This document shows, in pieces, positions 54,917 through 62,260 of a stretch of 64,000 bases of DNA. The notes beneath the pieces are model-generated. The model did no database searches and was not told the origin of the DNA. It saw only the letters and a list, made by a program, of their open reading frames with translations. Numbering within the stretch: position 1 is the first letter of the stretch; every line of letters starts with the position of its first letter. The stretch spans positions 1 to 64,000 of the forward strand of contig CANGUG010000004.1 of the NCBI GenBank assembly GCA_947457075.1, read 5' to 3'. Both the position numbers and the translations under genes were made by a program. Source of the DNA: Bacteroidota bacterium. Lineage in GTDB: Bacteria > Bacteroidota > Bacteroidia > Chitinophagales > Chitinophagaceae.

Positions 54917-55384
54917 TTACTCTCCTCCCCAGATTTCTACCGTCTTTTTAGCGCTACCAATAATCGTATTGCCTTTCATTAAATCTGCTTTGAACTTATA
55001 CGTGTCAAAACCTACATTGTTTAATTGGAAAAGGATATAATGTTTATTATGCGCATATCCATCTGTAGAAAAATTAAATGATTTTTTAAATTCTTTTAAT
55101 TGCACTTTTCCTTTTGTAGTACTTACTCTCAAAGTGAATGGTTTGTATTCACCTGGCTTGATATATTTACTTAAATTTTTTGGGTCAATTTCAACGAAAA
55201 TATATAGTTCGTCAAAAAATTCATTAAAGTAAGTAATGGAACCAGAGCCATCGTCCTCCTTTTCAGAAAAAGATGCATCGTATTCATTAAAAGTTTTGAT
55301 ATGTAATTGAAGGCTATTTGATTGAGCAGTTGAAAAAAATGCAATAAAAATTGCAATGAATGAAAATAAAATTGACTTTCTCAT
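54917..55384 (-). CDS. Small secreted protein of unknown function
   Basis: A 155-aa protein with signal peptide MRKSILFSFIAIFIAFFSTAQ. The mature region is rich in aromatic and charged residues (TYFNEFFDELYIFVEIDPKNLSKYI; YILFQLNNVGFDTYKFKADL) and looks like one all-beta domain, possibly Ig-like. No family recognised. It converges with mnmE and lies 119 bp downstream of the HAD gene. Confidence 0.65.
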   Translation of the reverse strand: MRKSILFSFIAIFIAFFSTAQSNSLQLHIKTFNEYDASFSEKEDDGSGSITYFNEFFDELYIFVEIDPKNLSKYIKPGEYKPFTLRVSTTKGKVQLKEFKKSFNFSTDGYAHNKHYILFQLNNVGFDTYKFKADLMKGNTIIGSAKKTVEIWGGE

Positions 55385-55503
55385 TTTTATGTAGTTTAAT
55401 TCAACAATATTGTATGGTTCTTTGATTAAATTTATGGTTTTTTATTATAAATCATCAAATTGACATATTTATCTAAGAAACCTATCGTAAAATGGTTTTC
55501 AAA

Positions 55504-56163
55504 TTAGTGAACTAGTAATTTAACATAGTCACTTGTATAATGTATCACGTTGGCGAAGGATGCAAACTCTGATTGAGTGTGTTCTCCCAAAATAACTACC
55601 GCTTTCATGCCTGCGTTCAATGCACATTCCACCCCTTTGGGAGTGTCTTCAAATACAATACACTCTTGGGGAGAAAGGCCTAATCGTTGAGCGCATTTCA
55701 AAAAGGTTTCGGGGTGTGGTTTGCTTTGTTGAACATCATTGGCACTTACAATGGCACTGAAATAATGGCTTATTTGTAAATTATCAATAACAAAATTAAT
55801 GTTTTCGGTGATGGCGGCAGAACCAATGGCCATTTGGATTTTTCTTTCACTAGCGGTGGCTAAAAAAGGAGCAAGCCCGTCAATGAGTTTTAACTGAGGC
55901 TTAAATTCAATACGATATAAAGCTTCTTTGTCATTGCCTAATTTTATTTTTTCTTCCATGGTAAATCGCCCTGGGAAAATACGCTCAAGTAATTCGTCAT
56001 TTTTACCATAACATTGGTGTTTCATTTCCTCCAAGCTAAGGGTGCCACCCAATTTTACTATTTCTTGATGCCATGCTTTAATATGATAAGGCATATCGTT
56101 GACCATAGTGCCATTTAAATCAAATAAAAATCCTTTTGCCGAAAATATTTCTGTCAAAGACAT
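55504..56163 (-). CDS. HAD family phosphatase / beta-phosphoglucomutase-like protein
   Basis: A 219-aa HAD superfamily protein with a C1 cap, like beta-phosphoglucomutase (PgmB) and sugar phosphatases. Motif I reads FDLNGT: nucleophile Asp15 is present but the usual second Asp is Asn17. Motif II Ser115 (IGSAA), motif III Lys148 (SKPHPE) and motif IV Glu172/Asp173 (FEDTPKG) are intact. Next to a LacI regulator and SusCD, a role with a sugar phosphate is likely; the Asn change could shift it from phosphatase to another chemistry. It probably forms a transcript with lacI (59-bp gap). Confidence 0.82.
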   Translation of the reverse strand: MSLTEIFSAKGFLFDLNGTMVNDMPYHIKAWHQEIVKLGGTLSLEEMKHQCYGKNDELLERIFPGRFTMEEKIKLGNDKEALYRIEFKPQLKLIDGLAPFLATASERKIQMAIGSAAITENINFVIDNLQISHYFSAIVSANDVQQSKPHPETFLKCAQRLGLSPQECIVFEDTPKGVECALNAGMKAVVILGEHTQSEFASFANVIHYTSDYVKLLVH

Positions 56164-56222
56164 CTTCCTTTTTTTTATTCATTAATTGTATCTACTAAAC
56201 AAATTAATTGCCGTATTCATAA

Positions 56223-57215
56223 TTACATGGATCCACCTGCAATGAATTTAGCTTCTACTGTTAACTCCGTTAAAGTTTTACCTCCTTTCATGTTGGCCAT
56301 CATTTGAACAAAGGCCAATTTTCCTAATTCATGACCACTTGTTTCTACATAACTAATTCGGGGATAATATAAGTTGGGAATAAATCCATTACTAATACTT
56401 ATCACGCCAATATCAGTTGGGATTTTTAGTTCTAATTCTTGTATAGTTCTCATTACGCCAATGAGTATCTCATCGGTCATGCAAAACACCGTATCTATTT
56501 TTTGTGTTTTATGGGTATTTTTTTTCATTACCTCTTCGGCCTCCTTTGTACTGGCAGCATTGGTATAACTGCAATGAATTTTGGGAGCAAAGTCCTGCAT
56601 AAATTTTTGAAATGCTGCTTTCCTTTTTTGTGTGATGGATAAATTTTCATCCCCAAAAATGGCCAATACTTTTTTGGCGTTACGTTTTATAATATTTTCG
56701 GCAGCCATTATTGCACAACGCTCATCCGCCATTCGCACTTTGGTAAATTTGTTGTCTTTGGGTACAATGTCAAAAAAAACAACTGGAATATCACGGTCAT
56801 TCATTTTTTGATATACCTCAATATTTTCAGCACTTGAAGACAAGCATGCAAAAACGCCACTCACCCTGTTTTGCCTAAAAATTTTCAAATTGTTCAACTC
56901 ATTTTCAGGATTATGACTTGATTGAAGAATCATTAATGCATACCCATTTTTTCGGCTCTCTTCCTCAATAGCTGCGATAAAGCTATCGTAAAACAAGTTA
57001 GAGATGGCTGGTACAATTACGCCAAGTATTTTACTGTTTTGTGTTCTTAATTGAATGGCATAAGCATTGGGTTCATAATCCATGCTTTGTGCAAGGGCAT
57101 TTACCTTTGCTTTGGTACTTGCTGAAATGTCTGGATGATCCTTTAGGGCTCTTGATACGGTTGAAATACTCAACTGTAATTGTTGAGCCAACAGCTTTAG
57201 GGTAGTATTTGTCAT
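56223..57215 (-). CDS. LacI family transcriptional regulator
   Basis: A DNA-binding repressor of 330 aa. The N-terminal helix-turn-helix TTLKLLAQQLQLSISTVSRALKDHPDIS and hinge helix YEPNAYAIQLRT precede a periplasmic-binding-protein-like sensor domain (about 58-330) with VIVPAISNLFYDSFIAAIE, FDIVPKDN and VMRTIQELELKIP. The effector is unknown, but neighbours suggest a sugar. ATG 57215 is chosen over a TTG two codons upstream. A near-perfect 16-bp palindrome with a central CG abuts the start codon, implying autoregulation. Divergent to susC. Confidence 0.93.
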   Translation of the reverse strand: MTNTTLKLLAQQLQLSISTVSRALKDHPDISASTKAKVNALAQSMDYEPNAYAIQLRTQNSKILGVIVPAISNLFYDSFIAAIEEESRKNGYALMILQSSHNPENELNNLKIFRQNRVSGVFACLSSSAENIEVYQKMNDRDIPVVFFDIVPKDNKFTKVRMADERCAIMAAENIIKRNAKKVLAIFGDENLSITQKRKAAFQKFMQDFAPKIHCSYTNAASTKEAEEVMKKNTHKTQKIDTVFCMTDEILIGVMRTIQELELKIPTDIGVISISNGFIPNLYYPRISYVETSGHELGKLAFVQMMANMKGGKTLTELTVEAKFIAGGSM

Positions 57216-57231
57216 ACGCAATCGATTACGT
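57216..57231. promoter_or_regulatory. LacI-type operator candidate 1
   Basis: ACGCAATCGATTACGT matches its own reverse complement at seven of eight pairs and has the central CG and AA..TT flanks typical of LacI-family sites. It lies directly upstream of the lacI ATG, where a bound repressor would block expression of lacI and the HAD gene. Confidence 0.6.
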
Positions 57232-57264
57232 GAATTTAAGAAAATATTTCCACAAAAATTATCG

Positions 57265-57274
57265 CAAACGTTTG
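57265..57274. promoter_or_regulatory. LacI-type operator candidate 2
   Basis: CAAACGTTTG is a perfect 10-bp palindrome with a central CG, inside GCAAACGTTTGT, close to the PurR/CcpA-like core shared by LacI-family operators. Its centre is 46 bp from that of candidate 1, so looping or cooperative binding is possible. Confidence 0.55.
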
Positions 57275-57450
57275 TTATTCAAATAATACCAATGATATTA
57301 CCCCCCTTTAAGTTTATTTTAGGAAGGCGTTAAAATTTTGCAAAAGCATTGAATTTATTGGCATTTAAGGCGATTTACTGAGAGCATGTATTCTAAAAAA
57401 CGAACTACTGTTAGCTTTTTAGTTAAAAAAAGTTAAAAAAAATTTAACAA
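57275..57450. other. Upstream region of susC
   Basis: No gene is seen. The stretch is AT-rich and just before the promoter holds a direct repeat of AGTTAAAAAA (57421-57440) and a TTAAC tract, which may act as an UP-like element for susC. Confidence 0.4.
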
Positions 57451-57484
57451 TTGACCCTTATAATATTAAAAATGTGTATTTTGG
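57451..57484 (+). promoter_or_regulatory. Promoter of susC
   Basis: TTGAC (57451-57455) and TATTTTGG (57477-57484) are 21 bp apart, the Bacteroidota geometry with near-consensus boxes, and the susC ATG is 31 bp downstream. Confidence 0.6.
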
Positions 57485-57515
57485 ACGTGCTTAATAAACC
57501 AATAAACTGCCAATT

Positions 57516-60488
57516 ATGAATTTCAAAATTGTCAAGTCCACTTTTGTTGGACTTCTTCTAAGCTTGTTTGTATTAAATGCGCAAGCTCAGAACAAAACAG
57601 TTACAGGTAAGGTTACTGATTCAAAAGACGGTTCAGCGATTGTTGCTGCATCTGTTGTTGGTCAAGGGACTACAATAGGTACAAGAACAGCTGCAGACGG
57701 ATCTTTTAAATTAACAGTTCCTTCTTCTGTTACTACTTTATTTATCTCTTCAGTAGGTTATGCTTCTAAGCAAGTAACCATTACTGGTGGTGAGTTAAAT
57801 GTTTCTCTTGTTGAATCCAGTGAACAACTTAATGAAGTTGTTGTAATTGGATACGGTACTGCACGTAAAAAAGACGTGACTGGTGCTGTTTCTTCAGTTC
57901 AAGCGAAGGACTTTAACCAAGGGGTAATTGCTTCTCCTGACCAATTATTACAAAATAAGGTTGCGGGTTTGGACATCACTAGTGCTTCTGGTCAACCGGG
58001 TGCTGCTACAACTGTTAAGATCAGAGGTAATAACTCTGTTCGTGCCAACTCTAATCCGTTGTATGTAATTGATGGAGTGCCTTTAGATGGTAGATCTGCA
58101 AGACCAAATGCTGGAACAGGATTTGGTGCTTCTCCAGATGCAAACCCATTAAACTTTATCAATCCTAACGACATCCAAAGTGTGGACGTATTAAAAGATG
58201 CGTCTTCTGCTGCTATCTACGGTTCTCGTGGTGCTAATGGTGTGATCGTTATTACTACTAAGTCTGGTTCTTCAACTGGCACTAAAATAGAATTCGGTAC
58301 TAGCTTAAGTATGAACGCTGGTTTAATGAAAGACTATGAGGTGTTAGATGCGCCAACTTTCATTAAAGGTTTAGCTAAATATAATGTAGCTGGTCAAAAC
58401 TTCGGTTCTGATGTAAACGCAATGAAAGAATTAATGAATAATGACATTTTCCAAAACTACAACTTAGCATTAAGTGGTGGTAATGACAATGGAAAGTTCC
58501 GCGCTTCTTTCAATGGTTCTACTATTAATGGTACTATCAAAGGTTCTACTTTAGATAAATATGTAGCTAACTTTGGTGGTCAATACAAATTCTTAGATAA
58601 GCGTTTGACTTTAGGCTTTGGCTTAACTTATGGACACACTGACGAAAATGTAATTCCATTCTCTAACAACGCAGGTTCAACTGGTAACATTATCAGTGCC
58701 ATCTTGCAATGGAATCCAACTCAAAAATTAAGAGATGCTAGCGGTAACTTTGTTTACCCAACAAACGGTTCTGGTAACCCATTAGCAATGTTAAGAGCTA
58801 CAGATGACCAAGTTGGTGTAAACTCTTTATTAGCAAACATCCGTGCTTCTTATAAAATCACTGATGACATTGAATACCGTTTATTATATGCATTAAACAG
58901 TTCAAATGGTGCAAGAGCTACTAACGTTTATGGTTTCATGCCAGGCTTTAGTGGTATCTCTGGTGTAGGTTCTGCTTCAATTTCAAATGCTGCGTTAACT
59001 TCTCAAACAGTTACACACACAATGAACTACAAGAAGGACATCACTTCTAAATTAAACTTAGACGCCTTGGCTGGTTTTGAATATTGGAAATCTGATTATT
59101 CAAACAATGGCTTCTCTGGTTCTGGTTTCAATACTAACTTAGATGCAAACAGATTGACTTTGCCTTATACAAATACAATGGCAAATGCTTTGACAATGAA
59201 TCCTCCTAGCACATTTGTTTCTCCAAGTACAGAATTGCAATCTTTCTTCGGTCGTTTCCAATTGAACCAAGAAGATAAATACTACTTAACTGCTACATTC
59301 AGAGCGGATGGTTCTAGCAAATTTGGTACAAATAACAAATATGCTTACTTCCCTTCATTGGGTGCTAAGTGGGCAATCATTAACGAAAACTTCATGAAAG
59401 GAAATAAGATGTTCTCTAACTTAGCGTTAAGAGCATCTTGGGGTATCACTGGTAACCAAGAGTTCCCAGCGGGTGCTTCTCAAGAACAATTCTTCTTTGG
59501 TTCTTTCAACAATGCAAGTCAAGTTAACGTAGCTAACCCAAATCTTAAGTGGGAAGAGTCAAGAGCAATTGACATTGGTATCGAATTCGCCACTAAGAAT
59601 GGTAAAATCTTCGGTACTATCGATTGGTATGACAAGAATACTTCAAACATCTTGTTCCAATCAACTGCAATTCAACCAGCACCAGCTTCTATCTTCTTTA
59701 TTAACTTACCAAACGCTGAATTACAAAACACAGGTTTTGAATTTACTTTGGGTGCTAATTTAATTTCTAAGAAAGATTTAACTTGGGATATCACTGGTTA
59801 TGTTGCTTACAATAAAAACATGTTGAAGAACTTTACTCAAAATGGTCAAGATATTCAAATCTTAACTGGTAGTATCGATGGTCAAGGTGTATCTGGAACA
59901 TTAGGTCAAGTGATCACAAACAACCAACCAATCAACGAATTCTATTTGAAGAAATTCTTAGGATTTGATGCAAATGGTAACCAATTGTTTGCTGACAACC
60001 CTACAATGGCTGGAAACCCTAACCCAACAACAACTTATGGTATCAGCACTACAGTTAATTACAAGAAGTTCACTTTTGTAGTAAACGGTGGTGGATCAGC
60101 AGGATACTCTGTATATAACAACACTGCTACAAGTGTTACTAATATTGCAGGTATTGCGAATGGTAGAAATATTAGCTTATCAGCTTTTAATTCTCCAGAA
60201 AGACCATCTAGCCCAGTTGCTGCAAACTCTAGATTCTTAGAAAGCGGTAATTTCTTCAAGTTGAGAAACGCATCAATTTCTTACCACTTCGGTAACTACG
60301 GTAAGTACATCAAAAACTTGAATGCATTTGTTTCTGGAAACAACTTGTTAGTTTTCACCAAGTTCTCTGGATTTGATCCTGAGGTTAATATCGACAAAGG
60401 AAGCAATAACTATCCTTCAAGATCAATTGAATACTTGCCTTATCCAACTGCAAGAACATTCTCTGCCGGTGTAAACTTTTCTTTATAA
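57516..60488 (+). CDS. susC: SusC/RagA family TonB-linked outer-membrane transporter
   Basis: A TonB-dependent outer-membrane beta-barrel that imports oligosaccharides (or peptides) with its SusD lid. 990 aa: signal peptide (MNFKIVKSTFVGLLLSLFVLNAQAQ, in part), a carboxypeptidase-regulatory-like domain (about 28-105), the TonB-box-like VVVIGYGT (about 111-118), a plug with DVTGAVSSV, VYVIDGVPL-like YVIDGVPLDG and SAAIYGSRGANGVIVITTK, then the barrel ending in AGVNFSL. Codons end in C far more often than in neighbouring genes (aac, ttc), which suggests strong expression. The substrate is unknown. Confidence 0.96.
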   Translation: MNFKIVKSTFVGLLLSLFVLNAQAQNKTVTGKVTDSKDGSAIVAASVVGQGTTIGTRTAADGSFKLTVPSSVTTLFISSVGYASKQVTITGGELNVSLVESSEQLNEVVVIGYGTARKKDVTGAVSSVQAKDFNQGVIASPDQLLQNKVAGLDITSASGQPGAATTVKIRGNNSVRANSNPLYVIDGVPLDGRSARPNAGTGFGASPDANPLNFINPNDIQSVDVLKDASSAAIYGSRGANGVIVITTKSGSSTGTKIEFGTSLSMNAGLMKDYEVLDAPTFIKGLAKYNVAGQNFGSDVNAMKELMNNDIFQNYNLALSGGNDNGKFRASFNGSTINGTIKGSTLDKYVANFGGQYKFLDKRLTLGFGLTYGHTDENVIPFSNNAGSTGNIISAILQWNPTQKLRDASGNFVYPTNGSGNPLAMLRATDDQVGVNSLLANIRASYKITDDIEYRLLYALNSSNGARATNVYGFMPGFSGISGVGSASISNAALTSQTVTHTMNYKKDITSKLNLDALAGFEYWKSDYSNNGFSGSGFNTNLDANRLTLPYTNTMANALTMNPPSTFVSPSTELQSFFGRFQLNQEDKYYLTATFRADGSSKFGTNNKYAYFPSLGAKWAIINENFMKGNKMFSNLALRASWGITGNQEFPAGASQEQFFFGSFNNASQVNVANPNLKWEESRAIDIGIEFATKNGKIFGTIDWYDKNTSNILFQSTAIQPAPASIFFINLPNAELQNTGFEFTLGANLISKKDLTWDITGYVAYNKNMLKNFTQNGQDIQILTGSIDGQGVSGTLGQVITNNQPINEFYLKKFLGFDANGNQLFADNPTMAGNPNPTTTYGISTTVNYKKFTFVVNGGGSAGYSVYNNTATSVTNIAGIANGRNISLSAFNSPERPSSPVAANSRFLESGNFFKLRNASISYHFGNYGKYIKNLNAFVSGNNLLVFTKFSGFDPEVNIDKGSNNYPSRSIEYLPYPTARTFSAGVNFSL

Positions 60489-60511
60489 TCTAATTAATAA
60501 AACAATAATTT

Positions 60512-62182
60512 ATGATAAAGTCATTTAAATTAAAAGTGTTCGGGTTAGTATTAGTTACAGCCGTTGGTTGTACTAAGCTAGACGAGCGTTTAAATAGCAC
60601 TTTGACGAATACTCAAACTGCTAATGCATTGGGTAGTGCCGGTGTGGGCTTGCTATTGCAAGCTGCCTATACTGATATCGGCGGACCATTCACTGCACAA
60701 GACTTGATTTTTTCTTTACAGGAAAACTCAACTGACGAGTCATTAGTACCTACAAGAGGTGGTGACTGGGATGATAATGGTGTATGGCGTGTTGTTCACA
60801 GTCATACTTGGGACGCAAACCATAGCCAAGTTTTAAATGTTTACAATTCTTTAAACAAAATTAACTTTGATGCTACGAATGTATTGGCATTTAGCCCAAG
60901 CGCTCAACAAGCTGCTGAAGCTAGATTTATCCGTGCATTGTCATTGTATCAGTTGTTAGACTTATACGGTCAATTCCCAGTAAGAAACCCAGGAGACAAT
61001 TTATTGAATGCTCCTAGAGTGTTAGCTGGTGCAGCTGCTGCTGACTTCATCATTTCTGAATTAACTGCTATTATTCCAAGCTTGCCAGCAACTTCTGCTG
61101 CAAACAAAGCTAACCAAACTTCAGGTAACGTTTTATTAATGAAATGTTATTTGAACAAGGGTGCATGGACTAATAGAGAAGCTCCTACTTTTGCTGATGC
61201 TGATATGCAACAGGTGATTACTATTGGTAATTCAATTATCAATGCGGGAAGATACAGTTTAGCTACTGAGTATTTCAGCAACTTTGATGTTGACAATGGC
61301 TCTTCTCCTGAGAATATCTTTACTTATGTAAATACTACAGGTGTTGGTGCTAACAATAGCGGTATCAATGGTACATGGGCTAGAACTTTGCACTATAACT
61401 CTTATACTCCAGCAAATCCAAACGCAGGTTGGAATGGTTTCTCTACAATGAGTGACTTCTACAATAGTTTTGGTGCGGTAACTCCAGCGGTGGGTGTAAC
61501 TCAGTTTAATTCTGGTAACAGAACTGGTAGATACGCTGACACAGCTATGGATAGCCGTATCGGTGGACGCTATTATGCAAAATCAACTCCACAATCAGGT
61601 ATCAGACCAGGTTTCTTAATTGGTCAACAATACAATGAAAACGGTGTTGCATCAGTTGATAGAAAAGGTGCTCCTTTAGCATTCGATCCAACAATTGCGA
61701 ACGATATGAAAGAAACAGGTGCTAACCTTGAGGTAACTGGTATTCGTGTTGTGAAATACGCTCCAGATTTAAGCTTACCTGGTACTGCTTCTTTTGGTGG
61801 TCCTTCAGGTAATGACTTAGTTATTTTCCGTTATGCAGATGTATTGTTAATGGTTGCTGAAGCAAGAATGCGTGCAGCTACTCCAACTACTTCTACTGCA
61901 TTAGCATTAATCAATCAAGTTAGAACAGCTAGAAGAGCAGCTCCAGTAACTGCAATGCCTTTAGCTAATCCTAATAACCCTGTTGATCCAACAACTTTGT
62001 TGGCTGAAAGAGGTAGAGAATTCTATTGGGAGTCTCAAAGAAGAACAGACTTAATTCGTTTTGGTGTATACTTGAAGCCATGGCAATATAAGCCTGTTGA
62101 CAACCCTAAATATTTATTGTTCCCTATTCCTTCACAGGCTTTAGCTGCGAACCCTAATTTGAAGCAAAATCCTGGATACTAG
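60512..62182 (+). CDS. susD: SusD/RagB family nutrient-binding outer-membrane lipoprotein
   Basis: This is the surface-exposed lipoprotein lid of the SusC transporter. Lipobox AVGC (Cys near 20), TPR-like helices and the SusD C-terminal region FRYADVLLMVAEAR...ALINQVRTAR and LLAERGREFYWESQRRTDLIRFG, ending in FPIPSQAL...KQNPGY. 556 aa. It follows susC by 23 bp and shares its codon bias. A strong terminator stands after it. Confidence 0.96.
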   Translation: MIKSFKLKVFGLVLVTAVGCTKLDERLNSTLTNTQTANALGSAGVGLLLQAAYTDIGGPFTAQDLIFSLQENSTDESLVPTRGGDWDDNGVWRVVHSHTWDANHSQVLNVYNSLNKINFDATNVLAFSPSAQQAAEARFIRALSLYQLLDLYGQFPVRNPGDNLLNAPRVLAGAAAADFIISELTAIIPSLPATSAANKANQTSGNVLLMKCYLNKGAWTNREAPTFADADMQQVITIGNSIINAGRYSLATEYFSNFDVDNGSSPENIFTYVNTTGVGANNSGINGTWARTLHYNSYTPANPNAGWNGFSTMSDFYNSFGAVTPAVGVTQFNSGNRTGRYADTAMDSRIGGRYYAKSTPQSGIRPGFLIGQQYNENGVASVDRKGAPLAFDPTIANDMKETGANLEVTGIRVVKYAPDLSLPGTASFGGPSGNDLVIFRYADVLLMVAEARMRAATPTTSTALALINQVRTARRAAPVTAMPLANPNNPVDPTTLLAERGREFYWESQRRTDLIRFGVYLKPWQYKPVDNPKYLLFPIPSQALAANPNLKQNPGY

Positions 62183-62214
62183 TTGTAATAATTACAATAT
62201 AAATATCTAATTTT

Positions 62215-62248
62215 GAAGAGGCCAATTTTATTGGCCTCTTCTTTTTTT
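62215..62248 (+). terminator. Intrinsic terminator after susD
   Basis: GAAGAGGCCAAT (62215-62226) pairs perfectly with ATTGGCCTCTTC (62230-62241), with a TTT loop and a run of seven T residues (62242-62248). It ends only 12 bp before the next gene's ATG. Confidence 0.92.
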
Positions 62249-62249
62249 A

Positions 62250-62257
62250 TAGCTTTG
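62250..62257 (+). promoter_or_regulatory. -7 element of the VCBS gene
   Basis: TAGCTTTG is an exact TAnnTTTG match, starting two bases after the terminator T-run and ending 3 bp before the ATG at 62261. The transcript would be leaderless or nearly so, and the -33 position would fall inside the terminator stem. Confidence 0.5.
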
Positions 62258-62260
62258 TAT

